A stretch of 64,000 nucleotides of DNA from Celeribacter halophilus (GCF_900114135.1 NZ_FORY01000009.1:1-64000); one strand, 5' to 3'. Shown: positions 37,954 to 47,638, counted from the stretch's first letter. Numbers and translations are program-made. Notes: a model not told the origin generated them from the letters alone.

Positions 37954-38630
37954 TACTGATCCTCCAACATATCTTCGGCGATTGCGATGCCCTCCGGATG
38001 ACCGACGTCGCACCAATGTCCGCTGTATTCAACACCATAGATACGTCCGCGCTCGAACAAATTTTCCCAGACGCGGTTGAGTGAAAAATGCGTCTCTTCG
38101 ATCTCTGAGACCGGCGCGGTTTTGAGGATTTGCGCCCCGGTGTAAATGTAGGATGTTCCTCGGCGTAGACGTCCGTCTGTCTCCAGATCAAAATCACCAG
38201 AGCCGAGGTGGGCATGTGCGCGGGGCTTTGCGACAACCAATAAGAGCGCATCCATTTTGTCGGCGTCCCATGCGGCGGAAAGAACATCTGCGGCACGAGG
38301 CCCTTTCCAAACAGCGTCGGTATTCATCGTGAAAACTGCATTGCTTTTGAAATACGGCAAAGCGTTCTTCAGCCCTCCACCGGTTTCCAGCAAGGTTTGC
38401 TCGAAAACAGTCTTCAATCCGGCTGATGTAAGGTGATCACGGAGCATATCAGGCAGATAGTGGAGATTGGCGACACGATGGGGAATACCGTCCAGCTGAT
38501 CAAGGGCGTGATCCACCAGAGGGCGGCCTGCGACTTTGATCATTGGTTTCGGTTGGTGTTCCGTGAGTGCTTTCATCCGTGTGCCGCGTCCGGCACAGAA
38601 GATCATTGCAGAGTCGGGATTGTGCCGCAT
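37953..38630 (-). CDS. murU: Sugar-phosphate nucleotidyltransferase, MurU-like
   Basis: Probable N-acetylmuramate 1-phosphate uridylyltransferase that makes UDP-MurNAc in peptidoglycan recycling. The 225-residue protein has the nucleotidyltransferase signature MIFCAGRGTRMKALTEHQPKPMIKVAGRP and the metal-binding VFTMNTDAVW. The pairing with the kinase AmgK gives the MurU assignment; alone it would be only a generic transferase. It overlaps amgK by 28 bp and abuts addB. Confidence 0.85.
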   Translation of the reverse strand: MRHNPDSAMIFCAGRGTRMKALTEHQPKPMIKVAGRPLVDHALDQLDGIPHRVANLHYLPDMLRDHLTSAGLKTVFEQTLLETGGGLKNALPYFKSNAVFTMNTDAVWKGPRAADVLSAAWDADKMDALLLVVAKPRAHAHLGSGDFDLETDGRLRRGTSYIYTGAQILKTAPVSEIEETHFSLNRVWENLFERGRIYGVEYSGHWCDVGHPEGIAIAEDMLEDQ

Positions 38631-39655
38631 TTTTCTTTGAGCGCCTTGAGTGCAAGTGTGTCGGGTTCAGGAAAGTTTTTGCGAATAAGTTTTGCGACCT
38701 GTCGGAGATCGGGGTGATCGAGATCGCGTTGGAGGTATCTCCAGACGCGCGGGATCAGGTCGACATAATGCGGACGAGCGAAGTGCAGCGACATTCTTCC
38801 GAAAATCATCAAGATACGCAGATTGCGTTGAACGGAACAGATGGCGGCTTCGCGTGCGAACTCTGCCGGATCAAGCGACAGCCCTTCACAAAACCGGTTC
38901 ATGCAGCGGGTTCCGATGTCTTCGGAGACATCGCGGCGGGCGTCTGTTGTCAGGGAGATCAGGTCATAGGCCGCCGGTCCAAGCATGGCGTCTTGGAAAT
39001 CCAACAGACCGACGCGGGCGGCTCCATTACGTTCGGGCAACCACAAGAGGTTCTGCGCGTGGTAGTCACGCAGGACCGTGACGCGGCCGGGGAGGAGATT
39101 GTCGATCAATGGCCGGAGCGCGCAACTCAATTCGTCGCGTTCAGATGACATGTCGTGGTTAAGAATAGGTTCGGCATACCAACGATAACTGGATGTCGCG
39201 AGATCCGTCATGAGCGGAACATAGTCGTCCAGCCCTTGCATTGGTTCTGCGCGATGCAATTCGATCAGAACATCTACAGCGGCATCATACAGTTCGGGTT
39301 CGCTTTCGGGATGTTGCAAGCACACCTGATCATAAAGCGTGAGGCCGAAATCTTCGAGAATCAGAAAGCCCTGTGTTTCATCCGCCGCGTAGATTTCTGG
39401 CGCGGAAAGGCCCGATTTACGTAGATATGCGGCGACTTTCAGGAAAGGTCGAACATCTTCGCCTGCGTCCGGCGGTGCATCCATCAGGATTGCGGTGCGC
39501 CCGGTGTAGTCGGTGAGCCTATGGTAGCGCCTTCTCGAAGCATCTCCTGCCAAAGCTGTGGACAGAGCACCAGACCAAGGGCTTTGGGCCAGAAAATCAT
39601 CAAGTTTTTGAGCACGCTCACTTGTTGTCTCTCGCGTGGGAGTTTTGGTGTTCAC
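38603..39655 (-). CDS. amgK: Aminoglycoside-phosphotransferase-fold kinase, AmgK-like
   Basis: Probable anomeric kinase for N-acetylmuramate/N-acetylglucosamine, the step before MurU in the recycling route known from Pseudomonas. The 350-residue protein has an APH fold: ATP-lobe FLILEDFGLTLYDQV, catalytic loop VLRDYHAQNLLWLP and metal-binding VGLLDFQDAMLGP. It starts with GTG at 39655. Only 87 bp separate it from the PAS gene. In relatives I expect tsaE in this place, and it is absent. Confidence 0.85.
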   Translation of the reverse strand: MNTKTPTRETTSERAQKLDDFLAQSPWSGALSTALAGDASRRRYHRLTDYTGRTAILMDAPPDAGEDVRPFLKVAAYLRKSGLSAPEIYAADETQGFLILEDFGLTLYDQVCLQHPESEPELYDAAVDVLIELHRAEPMQGLDDYVPLMTDLATSSYRWYAEPILNHDMSSERDELSCALRPLIDNLLPGRVTVLRDYHAQNLLWLPERNGAARVGLLDFQDAMLGPAAYDLISLTTDARRDVSEDIGTRCMNRFCEGLSLDPAEFAREAAICSVQRNLRILMIFGRMSLHFARPHYVDLIPRVWRYLQRDLDHPDLRQVAKLIRKNFPEPDTLALKALKEKCGTIPTLQ

Positions 39656-39742
39656 AGGGTTGGGCCTTTTGCGTCCGATAGATACCGTCCGACTTTAGCC
39701 CCCTTCGCACCGGACACAAGGGCAAGACACAGCTGTGTGCCG

Positions 39743-41329
39743 TCACATTTTGATAAATCGCGTGTCGTGGGTTTGCGTTTTCAACGCGGGTCTTAGTGCG
39801 TTCGAGCGTTCCTCCGGAGAGAACCCGACAAGTGTCTGGCCCGAAGGAAGCGGGGTGAAACGACAGTTCAAGCGGCGACCATCCCACAAGCGGGTCTGGC
39901 CATACCATTCAGCCCTTTCCCCTGTGCGGCTGACAAATTTACGGAAATCGCTCCAGATCGGGGTCGGCGCACATTTTGTGTGCCAGACACGGGTGGCATC
40001 CGAAATGCTTGTTTCGGCAAGCCCTTCCAATTGATCAAGGCGCCAGAGCTGTGTGTAGGCGGCATTTGCCATCACCAATGTGCCATCGCTGGAAAAGACG
40101 GCAATCGCTTCGGACAGGCTGTCGAGAACCGCCTGCCCCGTTTCGATTTCGGAGCGGAAGCGTCGGGTGAGTGACATTTCTGCGGAAATATCCTCGAACA
40201 GGAAAGCGATTGCGCCGTCGGGATGCGGGCGGCCCGAGATCCGATAGGTCATGCCGCCAGGCAGAGTCCAAACCTCTTCATAAGTGCCATCTTCGGCTGC
40301 CGTTTCCAATTCCGCCATTTCTTGCCGCCATGACTTGTAGTCTTTGGGTTCCGGCATCATCTGGCTGTCGCGGAGGCGGTCCAGAAACGAGATCAGCGTC
40401 GGGCGGGTGATCAGGAATTCGGCGGGAAGCGAGGTTAGGTCGGTTAAAGCCGGGTTGAAAAGCGCAAGCTGACGGTTGCGGTCGAAAACGGCGAGACCGA
40501 TGGTCAGGTGCGAGAATGTTTTTGTCAAAGTCTGGGTAAATTCGCGCAGCGTTTCCTCGGCTTTGACGGTGCGATCAACATTGCTGCCGGTATAGAGAAA
40601 GCTGTCACCAAGCTTGAAGCGATAGACATCATACCAATGCGTGTTTCCACTCTCGTCTTTCAGGCTGAGACGCCGGTTTTCATTCGGTTCGGCCTTTGAC
40701 AGTAGTTGTGTGTCAAAAAGCGACGCGGGTGGCCAGCTTGGTGTATCTTCCTCCGAGAGACGATCTGCCAACGCGATATATGCACTGTTTGCCCAACTGA
40801 TCGTTCCATCTTCAAGCTCACGCCACACCAGAAACGGAACATGTTCCGTTGTCGCGCGTAGTGTCTCCAACTCATCCTCCATGGCGGCAATCGAGTGACG
40901 GTCGAGATTGAGCGGGATGTGGTCGGATTCCTGATCGAACAGGGAAATACGCGCCAGACCATTGCGCCACTCACAGTTTAAAACGGAGCTACCATCTCTG
41001 GATTCAATGTCGATTTTTCCCCGCTCCGCCAGATCAGAGATATCATTCTGAAGCGTCGGGAATTTCGTGATCAGAACAGAGAGTAAACGCGACCAGTCAG
41101 AGCCCACATCCACAGCCGCCGACAGAATGCTCTGCGCCGCCGAGGTCGCATTGACGAGGGTTTCGTCATCAAACAGGAAGACGATGTCGGTATCTTGACT
41201 CTCCAGCGCGAGAGTGGTTTGCTTTTCTTTGCGACCGGCAAGCCATGCGAGGCTGTATAGGACAAGAAAAGCAACGGCGAGGCTCCCGACAAGCAGGGCC
41301 GCAAAAGTGAACAGGAGGTCGAATGACAT
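39743..41329 (-). CDS. PAS-domain sensor protein lacking a kinase domain
   Basis: A 528-residue membrane-anchored protein. It starts with one membrane segment (LLFTFAALLVGSLAVAFLVLYSLAWLAG split at residues about 5-30), followed by a series of PAS-like segments, including LAVFDRNRQLALFNPALTDL and AVLDSLSEAIAVFSSDGTLVMANAAY. It ends soon after RRLNCRFTPLPSGQTLVGF with an unrelated-looking tail. No His box or ATPase domain follows. Related alphaproteobacterial proteins, as I recall them, continue into a histidine kinase at exactly this point. It lies 102 bp downstream of regB. Confidence 0.8.
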   Translation of the reverse strand: MSFDLLFTFAALLVGSLAVAFLVLYSLAWLAGRKEKQTTLALESQDTDIVFLFDDETLVNATSAAQSILSAAVDVGSDWSRLLSVLITKFPTLQNDISDLAERGKIDIESRDGSSVLNCEWRNGLARISLFDQESDHIPLNLDRHSIAAMEDELETLRATTEHVPFLVWRELEDGTISWANSAYIALADRLSEEDTPSWPPASLFDTQLLSKAEPNENRRLSLKDESGNTHWYDVYRFKLGDSFLYTGSNVDRTVKAEETLREFTQTLTKTFSHLTIGLAVFDRNRQLALFNPALTDLTSLPAEFLITRPTLISFLDRLRDSQMMPEPKDYKSWRQEMAELETAAEDGTYEEVWTLPGGMTYRISGRPHPDGAIAFLFEDISAEMSLTRRFRSEIETGQAVLDSLSEAIAVFSSDGTLVMANAAYTQLWRLDQLEGLAETSISDATRVWHTKCAPTPIWSDFRKFVSRTGERAEWYGQTRLWDGRRLNCRFTPLPSGQTLVGFSPEERSNALRPALKTQTHDTRFIKM

Positions 41330-41431
41330 GTGATTCCCATCAAAGCTACGAGTTCGCGATGGGAAGACTTTCCGGCTTTTTAGTTAATGCTACGTTAATG
41401 TGGCAAGAAGCGACATTTTATCGCCACATTT

Positions 41432-42826
41432 TCACCTTTCAAACGGTGCGTTTTCGCCCAAGGCTTTATTCTCTTCACCCTCAGCCACGCTAATTCGGTC
41501 GCGCTGCCAGCTTAGCTCGACAATAGCACCGGAGCGACGCCCCGCATGGAGATGCTGGTCATGGCGGTCCGAACCGTTGGCAAAGGTGATCTCCGCACCG
41601 GTGCGCTCCAAAAGCGTTTTCGCAATGAACAGGCCAAGCCCCATCCCGTTGTAGCCGGGTCTCTTTTCGGCCTCCCGCTCGGAACGCCGGTGGCGCATGA
41701 ACGGATCACCGATCCGACCGATCACCGAGGCGGGAAAACCGGCACCGTCATCAATGATGCGCAATGTAATACGGCGGGCGCTCCAAGAAATATCGATCCA
41801 GACCGTCGTTTCGCTAAAATCCACAGCGTTCTGGATGAGGTTGCGCAAGCCGTGGATGATTTCGGGCCTACGGTAAACATAAGGCTGGTCCGAGCCGTCT
41901 TCGGACCCCAAGACCTCGATACTGACGGATTTGCCCCGTCCGGTATGCGGCTCGGCAGCTTCGTCAATGACGGCTTGCAGAGGGGCAAAACGCATGTGCA
42001 GATCGTCTTTCCCCGCCTGCCCCATCGAATGAAGAATGTCCCGACAGCGGTCCGCCTGATCGTGGATCAGTTGCGCATCTTCGCAAAGAACCTCCTGATC
42101 CTTGAGTTCGTCGACCAGCTCTCCGGCCACCAGCTTGATCGTGGCCAGAGGTGTGCCAAGCTCATGGGCGGCGGCTGCGACGACCCCGCCGATGTCGGTG
42201 AGTTTCTGCTCGCGCGTCAAAGCCATCTGTGTTGCCAGAAGGGCTTGGGACATGGTGTGGATTTCGGAGGTGACCTTCCATGAAAACACGCCGAGAAAGA
42301 TGATCCCGATGACAATTGCGGCCCAGTTTCCGAAGAGGAAAATGTCCGGAATGATGAGTTCGGCCCCGTCGTTCAGATGCAAAGGCACATGATAGAGGGC
42401 CAGAATGGTGACGAAGGCGATGGCGACAGAACCGGTCAGGATCGAGGATTTCGGGCGCAGAGCCGAGGCGGAAATCGACACGGGTGCTAGGATAAGAACG
42501 GAAAACGGGTTGGTCAGGCCGCCCGAAAAATACAAAAGGCAGGTCAACTGGGTGATATCGAAGAGCAACATCAAGGTTGCTCCGCGTTCACTCAAACGTG
42601 TGTTTTCGGGGTAAATGAAACTGGCCACGATGTTGAGAATGACCGAGGCGCCGATGATGACCGCGAATGCACCGATTTCCAGATGCAGTTTGAAGAGGAG
42701 AATTGCGACCATGATGCTGGCGATCTGGCCCAAAATGGCAATCCATCGCAGGGCAACCAATGTGCGCAATCTGACCCAGTCGGATCGGCGTTCGACGGTC
42801 ACAAGGTCGTCTCTGTTCTCTATCAT
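41432..42826 (-). CDS. regB: Redox sensor histidine kinase RegB/PrrB
   Basis: Senses the redox state and phosphorylates RegA to control photosynthesis, respiration and nitrogen and carbon fixation genes. The 464-residue protein has about six membrane segments and the quinone-binding heptapeptide GGLTNPF at residues 102-108. The His box HELGTPLATIKL carries H221. The redox-active Cys261 is in QADRCRDILHSMG. The ATPase domain ends with GMGLGLFIAKTLLERTGAEI. It is divergent from senC with an 86-bp shared promoter region. Confidence 0.95.
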   Translation of the reverse strand: MIENRDDLVTVERRSDWVRLRTLVALRWIAILGQIASIMVAILLFKLHLEIGAFAVIIGASVILNIVASFIYPENTRLSERGATLMLLFDITQLTCLLYFSGGLTNPFSVLILAPVSISASALRPKSSILTGSVAIAFVTILALYHVPLHLNDGAELIIPDIFLFGNWAAIVIGIIFLGVFSWKVTSEIHTMSQALLATQMALTREQKLTDIGGVVAAAAHELGTPLATIKLVAGELVDELKDQEVLCEDAQLIHDQADRCRDILHSMGQAGKDDLHMRFAPLQAVIDEAAEPHTGRGKSVSIEVLGSEDGSDQPYVYRRPEIIHGLRNLIQNAVDFSETTVWIDISWSARRITLRIIDDGAGFPASVIGRIGDPFMRHRRSEREAEKRPGYNGMGLGLFIAKTLLERTGAEITFANGSDRHDQHLHAGRRSGAIVELSWQRDRISVAEGEENKALGENAPFER

Positions 42827-42912
42827 GGGCGTAATCGACCTTCTGCGGCATTAAGCCCCTTGATAGTCACTGCTTTTGACGCAATCAATGCGAAGCGATC
42901 AGGAGAATAGAT

Positions 42913-43539
42913 ATGTCCGTAAAAACCATAGCCATTTCGGCAGGTGTTGTGCTTGTTGCAGTGATTGGCGCAGGTGCATGGTATGCAACGCAATCCACAG
43001 GTGATGATGCCTTTGCACAATGCCGCGCCGCCGCCGTAAGCGGTGGAACGGCCGCCATCGGTGGCCCTTTCGAGCTTGTGAATGAGGACGGGGTGACCGT
43101 CACGGATCAGGATGTTTTCACAAAACCGACCATCCTGTATTTCGGCTATACTTTCTGTCCGGACGTTTGCCCGCTCGACAACATGCGCAATGCGGATGCT
43201 TTGCGGCTTCTGGAAGAGCGCGGCTATGATGCGCAAACGGCCTTTATCTCCATTGATCCGGAGCGCGACACGCCCGAGGTGATGAAAGAGTTTACAAGTC
43301 TGTTTCATGAGGACATGATCGGACTGACCGGCACGCCGGAACAGGTGAAAGCCGCGTCTACCGCTTACAAGACCTATTACAAAAAGCAGGACGGTGATCC
43401 CGAATACTATCTCGTCGATCACTCGACATTCACCTATCTTGTGTTCCCCGAAATCGGGTTTGTGGACTTTTTCAAACGTGACGACACACCGGAACAGATG
43501 GCGGATCGGGTGGCATGTTTCATTGACGCCGCAGGGTAA
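42913..43539 (+). CDS. senC: SCO1/SenC/PrrC family protein
   Basis: Copper chaperone-like protein for cytochrome oxidase assembly and redox signalling, anchored to the periplasmic face of the inner membrane. The 208-residue protein has an N-terminal anchor (IAISAGVVLVAVIGAGAWYA), the copper motif FCPDVCPLDN (C82 and C86) and the distal conserved His in LVDHSTFTYLVF. It lies in the canonical regB-senC-regA arrangement. Confidence 0.95.
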   Translation: MSVKTIAISAGVVLVAVIGAGAWYATQSTGDDAFAQCRAAAVSGGTAAIGGPFELVNEDGVTVTDQDVFTKPTILYFGYTFCPDVCPLDNMRNADALRLLEERGYDAQTAFISIDPERDTPEVMKEFTSLFHEDMIGLTGTPEQVKAASTAYKTYYKKQDGDPEYYLVDHSTFTYLVFPEIGFVDFFKRDDTPEQMADRVACFIDAAG

Positions 43540-43615
43540 AATTTGACCCGTCACCGACGGCGCTCTAAAACCCGACAAAACGTATAGGATAGATGCCGCT
43601 GGCAGGAGGGCTCAG

Positions 43616-44170
43616 ATGAGCGTGGATGAAAAGATTGACTTAGGTGAGGACAAATCGCTTCTCCTCGTCGATGATGATGAGCCATTTCTGCGGCGTCTTG
43701 CACGGGCTATGGAAAAACGTGGCTTTGAGGTCGAGACCGCCGGTTCGGTTGCGGCAGGTAAAGCCATCGCCACCGCCCGCCCGCCCGCCTATGCCGTGGT
43801 GGATTTGCGGCTGGAGGATGGGAACGGCCTTGATGTGGTCGAAGTGCTGCGCGAGAAACGGCCGGACAGCCGCATCGTCGTGCTGACCGGCTATGGCGCC
43901 ATCGCAACCGCCGTTGCTGCGGTCAAGATCGGCGCGACGGATTATCTGTCAAAACCGGCTGATGCCAATGACATCGTGAATGCGCTTGTGGCCGGGGGCA
44001 AGGAACTGCCGCCGCCGCCGGAAAACCCGATGTCGGCGGATCGGGTGCGTTGGGAACATATCCAGCGCGTCTACGAGCTTTGTGACCGCAATGTTTCTGA
44101 GACCGCCCGCCGGTTGAACATGCACCGCCGCACGTTGCAGCGTATTCTGGCAAAGCGTTCGCCGCGCTAA
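43616..44170 (+). CDS. regA: Redox response regulator RegA/PrrA/ActR
   Basis: DNA-binding response regulator phosphorylated by RegB. The 184-residue length is standard for the family. The receiver domain has acidic DDDE near residue 19-22 and the phospho-accepting D63 in AVVDLRLEDGNGL. VLTGYGAI and YLSKPAD complete the domain. A Fis-type helix-turn-helix ends the protein (NVSETARRLNMHRRTLQRILAK). It lies 76 bp after senC. Confidence 0.96.
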   Translation: MSVDEKIDLGEDKSLLLVDDDEPFLRRLARAMEKRGFEVETAGSVAAGKAIATARPPAYAVVDLRLEDGNGLDVVEVLREKRPDSRIVVLTGYGAIATAVAAVKIGATDYLSKPADANDIVNALVAGGKELPPPPENPMSADRVRWEHIQRVYELCDRNVSETARRLNMHRRTLQRILAKRSPR

Positions 44171-44188
44171 GGTCTGTTGCGCGGCAGC

Positions 44189-45118
44189 TTAAAGCGCGTC
44201 GCTTTCTTCGCTGATTTCGGTTTCGATTTCTTCGACGGTCGTCACATCCTCGGCATTGCGCAAAAGCCAGTTGCGCAATGTCTTGACCTGAGGTGAGAGC
44301 ACACCGGGCAGGGTGACAATGTAATAACCAATGCCTTCAGGATCGCCCTCGTAGAGCACTTTCATACGTCCTGACGCGATATCATCTTCGACCAGCACCC
44401 GCGACTGGATCGACACGCCAAGACCCGAACGCACTGCAGAGAGCGTCAGCGCATTACTCGCCAGTTCTCTAAAGTCCTGCTGTTTGAAATCCATGCCAAT
44501 GCGATTTCCCCACGCATATTGCTCTGACGAGAATTCGGAGAAAATCCAGTAGATCTCGTTCAAATCCCCCATCTCGTCGAGTGACTCGGCCTCCGTATAG
44601 TCGGGGCTGCACACGACCGCGAAGGGACTCATCAGAAGCGGCACGACATCCAGCCCCGGCCAGTCTCCGGCCCCGAAACGGATCGCAACGTCGATCCCTT
44701 CGGACCGCAGGTTGCTCAACCCCATATAGGGCTGAACTTGCAGGTAGATGTCCGGATGCTCGGTCCAAAACCCGCCCAGTTTCGGCATAAGCCAGACTTC
44801 GGCAAAGGTCGGTGTTGTGGAGATGATGACGGGCCGATGGGTGCGCTCGTCCGTGATCGCCCGCACACCGCTGATAATCATGCCGAAACCCTCCGTGAGA
44901 GACCCGGACAGCGCGTGCCCCGCCTGCGTCAACTCCATGCCACGCGCGGCGCGGGTAAAGAGTTTCTCGTCCAGATGGGTTTCAAGGCTTCTGATATGTT
45001 GCGAGATCGCCGCATGGGTGACGTTCAACGCCCGCGCCGCAGCCGAATAGCTGCCGAGACGCGCGGCAATTTCAAAGGCGCGCAACGAGGCGAGCGTGGG
45101 CATGTCTTTCCAATCCAT
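44189..45118 (-). CDS. LysR-family transcriptional regulator, GcvA-like
   Basis: A 309-residue LysR regulator with the N-terminal winged helix LASLRAFEIAARLGSYSAAARALNVTHAAISQHIRSLE and a substrate-binding-like effector domain. The HTH closely follows the GcvA-type subgroup. The target and ligand are unknown. It converges on regA with an 18-bp gap and is divergent from the 43-residue ORF at 45219. LysR proteins often control a divergent neighbour, so that ORF is a plausible target. Confidence 0.9.
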   Translation of the reverse strand: MDWKDMPTLASLRAFEIAARLGSYSAAARALNVTHAAISQHIRSLETHLDEKLFTRAARGMELTQAGHALSGSLTEGFGMIISGVRAITDERTHRPVIISTTPTFAEVWLMPKLGGFWTEHPDIYLQVQPYMGLSNLRSEGIDVAIRFGAGDWPGLDVVPLLMSPFAVVCSPDYTEAESLDEMGDLNEIYWIFSEFSSEQYAWGNRIGMDFKQQDFRELASNALTLSAVRSGLGVSIQSRVLVEDDIASGRMKVLYEGDPEGIGYYIVTLPGVLSPQVKTLRNWLLRNAEDVTTVEEIETEISEESDAL

Positions 45119-45218
45119 AGGGACATGTTAGCTCAGCTTACATAGGAAAAGCCATATGAACTTCGTAGAATCGACAAGTGGTGCGAGAAGGGAGATAGAA
45201 ATCGTATGAGGCGCTCCC

Positions 45219-45350
45219 ATGTCCAAACTCAAATCCCTGTTCTCCGCTCCGTCGCGCTCGGCCACATCTTTGATGGAGCGCGAACAACGTCAGAGACGCG
45301 AAATGCGTTATGAGCTGAATTTTCAGCTGAACCGCCGCATCAGTCTCTGA
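45219..45350 (+). CDS. Small basic protein, 43 residues, unknown
   Basis: An ORF starting ATG at 45219, encoding a protein that begins MSKLKSLFSAPSRSATS, continues MEREQRQRREMRYELN and ends RRISL. It is rich in Arg and Glu. The context favours a real gene: it is divergent from a LysR gene and followed 13 bp later by a strong terminator. GGGAGATAG lies about 20 bases upstream, which is rather far for a ribosome binding site. It is not a DUF1127 protein as far as I can see, and I recognise no family. Confidence 0.6.
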   Translation: MSKLKSLFSAPSRSATSLMEREQRQRREMRYELNFQLNRRISL

Positions 45351-45363
45351 TTGACAACACTGT

Positions 45364-45391
45364 AAAAAGGCCCGCTTCGGCGGGTCTTTTT
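45364..45391 (+). terminator. Intrinsic terminator after the 43-residue ORF
   Basis: Stem AAAAAGGCCCGC / GCGGGTCTTTTT with a stable TTCG tetraloop (one G-T pair). It lies between the small ORF and the convergent HD-domain gene and can work in both directions. Confidence 0.9.
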
Positions 45392-45430
45392 ATGTCTATT
45401 GGGCTTGGTTCGAGACGCAAGAAACCCGAC

Positions 45431-46021
45431 TTAAAGCGCCGCCATGAGCGCCGCGTGGCGTTCGGTAAAGGCGATGCGCGTTTCCATCGGCGGGCGCAGG
45501 CGGAGCTTCAGGTCTCCGATCAGTGCGGAATCCATTTTGCCGAAGAATTTATTGCTTTCTTCAACCGAAAACCCCGCAATTTGCGTTGCTTCCAACCACG
45601 CAGACACTTTATCCGCCTTTTTGATCCTTTTCTTGACCGTCGCAGGCAGTTTTGCAGGCAGTCCGAAACGGATATGGATGGCAGCGGTCAGCCGGTCGTC
45701 CAATTCACCATAGTCAGGACCAATAGCGGCTTTCACAGGCGAGATCATGTCCCCGATCACATATTCCGGCGCATCGTGCAGCAAGGCCGCGAGCTGCCAT
45801 TTGACCGGCTCTTTGGGGTAAAGACGGCGATAGATTTCCTCGACCAGAATGGAATGTTCCGCCACGGAATAGGCATAGTCGCCGTGGGTCTGACCATTCC
45901 AGCGCGCGACAAAGGCCAGCCCGTGCGCAATGTCCTCGATTTCGATGTCCATGGGGGTCGGGTCCAGCAAATCGAGTCGCCGACCTGAAAGCATTCGTTG
46001 CCACGCGCGCGGTTGAGCCAT
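45431..46021 (-). CDS. HD-domain hydrolase, YfbR/5'-nucleotidase-like
   Basis: A 196-residue metal-dependent phosphohydrolase. The HD motif is visible as HSILVEEIYRRL, AALLHDAPEYVIGDMISPVK and a distal DD in ELDDRLTAAI. This pattern matches the group that includes nucleotidases such as YfbR, but the substrate is not determined by the sequence. It is divergent from ahcY over 180 bp and converges on the small ORF terminator. Confidence 0.82.
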   Translation of the reverse strand: MAQPRAWQRMLSGRRLDLLDPTPMDIEIEDIAHGLAFVARWNGQTHGDYAYSVAEHSILVEEIYRRLYPKEPVKWQLAALLHDAPEYVIGDMISPVKAAIGPDYGELDDRLTAAIHIRFGLPAKLPATVKKRIKKADKVSAWLEATQIAGFSVEESNKFFGKMDSALIGDLKLRLRPPMETRIAFTERHAALMAAL

Positions 46022-46201
46022 GTTATCCTCTTTTCTTCCGCCGCTTTCGTATCCAAGCCTTCACGAGGTTTCCATAATTTTCCGCGGCTGCATGTGTTTT
46101 GCGAAATGCCTTAACCTGAAATCAATAGCTCTGCGTTGTAAGGATGAGGTCAAGCTGATAATCAGCGGCCAACTCAACCATGTTTATGCAGGAGCCAGAC
46201 C

Positions 46202-47590
46202 ATGGCCACCGATTATATCGTAAAAGACATCTCTCTCGCGGAGTTCGGGCGCAAAGAGCTTGATATTGCGGAAACTGAAATGCCGGGCCTGATGGCGCTT
46301 CGCAAGGAATACGGCGAGAGCAAACCGCTTAAAGGTTCGCGGATCGTTGGCAGTCTGCACATGACGATTCAGACAGCTGTTCTGATCGAGACGCTTGTGG
46401 AACTGGGTGCTGATGTGCGCTGGGCGTCCTGCAACATCTTCTCTACTCAGGATCACGCCGCCGCCGCGATTGCCGCCGCCGGCATTCCGGTATTTGCGAT
46501 CAAGGGTCAAAGCCTTGAAGAACATTGGGATTATCTCGACAAATCCTTCCAGTTTGCCGAGGGGCCGAACCTGATCCTTGACGATGGCGGCGATGCGACG
46601 CTCTACATCCTGCTCGGCGCGCGTGCCGAAGACGGTGAGGACATTATTGCTGTGCCGACCTCCGAAGAGGAAGAGGTCATCAAGGCGCAGATCAAGAAAC
46701 GCATGTCGGAAACGCCCGGCTGGTTCACCAAGATGCGCGCCCAGATCAAGGGTGTGTCCGAGGAAACGACCACCGGTGTGCACCGTCTCTATGATCTGGT
46801 GAAAAAGGATCAGCTTCCCTTCCCTGCGATCAACGTGAATGATTCCGTGACCAAGTCGAAATTCGACAACAAATACGGCTGTAAGGAATCTCTTGTGGAC
46901 GGTATCCGCCGTGCAACGGATGTGATGATGGCTGGCAAGGTTGCGGTTGTGTGCGGTTATGGCGACGTCGGCAAAGGCTCCGCCGCCTCGCTTCGCGGTG
47001 CCGGTGCGCGTGTCAAAGTGACCGAAGCCGATCCGATCTGTGCGCTTCAGGCCGCTATGGACGGGTTTGAAGTGGTGCTTCTCGAAGATGTGGTAAGCGA
47101 CGCCGATATCTTTATCACCACGACCGGCAACAAGGATGTCATCCGCATCGAGCATATGCGCGCGATGAAAGACATGGCTATCGTTGGCAATATCGGCCAT
47201 TTTGACAATGAAATTCAGGTGGCTGCGCTCAAGAACCACAAATGGACGAATATCAAGGATCAGGTTGATATGATCGAAATGCCCTCGGGCAGCCGGATCA
47301 TCCTCTTGTCCCAAGGGCGTCTGTTGAACCTTGGCAATGCGACCGGTCACCCGTCTTTCGTGATGTCCGCCTCCTTCACCAATCAGGTTCTGGCGCAAAT
47401 GGAGCTTTGGACCAACGGCGATAATTACGAAAATGATGTCTACATCCTGCCCAAACATCTCGATGAGAAAGTGGCGCGGCTTCACCTTGAACGGATTGGG
47501 GTCAAACTCACCCAGCTTTCCAAGGAGCAAGCAGAGTATATCGGTGTAACAGTCGATGGGCCGTATAAACCGGAACACTACCGCTATTGA
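46202..47590 (+). CDS. ahcY: Adenosylhomocysteinase
   Basis: Hydrolyses S-adenosylhomocysteine to homocysteine and adenosine, keeping methylation going. The 462-residue protein shows the family start [21 protein letters not shown], substrate residues in [13 protein letters not shown], and the NAD-binding [20 protein letters not shown]. The C-terminal [15 protein letters not shown] is the conserved tail that reaches the NAD of the neighbouring subunit. CAGGAG lies 10-11 bases before the start. The 180-bp leader shows a small hairpin but no SAH or SAM riboswitch that I can recognise. Confidence 0.97.
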   Translation: MATDYIVKDISLAEFGRKELDIAETEMPGLMALRKEYGESKPLKGSRIVGSLHMTIQTAVLIETLVELGADVRWASCNIFSTQDHAAAAIAAAGIPVFAIKGQSLEEHWDYLDKSFQFAEGPNLILDDGGDATLYILLGARAEDGEDIIAVPTSEEEEVIKAQIKKRMSETPGWFTKMRAQIKGVSEETTTGVHRLYDLVKKDQLPFPAINVNDSVTKSKFDNKYGCKESLVDGIRRATDVMMAGKVAVVCGYGDVGKGSAASLRGAGARVKVTEADPICALQAAMDGFEVVLLEDVVSDADIFITTTGNKDVIRIEHMRAMKDMAIVGNIGHFDNEIQVAALKNHKWTNIKDQVDMIEMPSGSRIILLSQGRLLNLGNATGHPSFVMSASFTNQVLAQMELWTNGDNYENDVYILPKHLDEKVARLHLERIGVKLTQLSKEQAEYIGVTVDGPYKPEHYRY

Positions 47591-47604
47591 TCCATGCGAT
47601 TGAG

Positions 47605-47638
47605 AATGCCCCCTATCCCGCGTGAGGGGGCATTTTCT
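47605..47638 (+). terminator. Intrinsic terminator after ahcY
   Basis: Stem AATGCCCCCT / AGGGGGCATT (47605-47614 and 47625-47634) followed by TT, 15 bp beyond the ahcY stop. Confidence 0.9.

Noticed and set aside
46022-46201. Possible SAH or SAM riboswitch before ahcY
   Set aside because: The leader has a small GCTG/CAGC hairpin, but the conserved cores I know for SAH, SAM-II and SAM/SAH riboswitches were not seen. A covariance-model search would be decisive.
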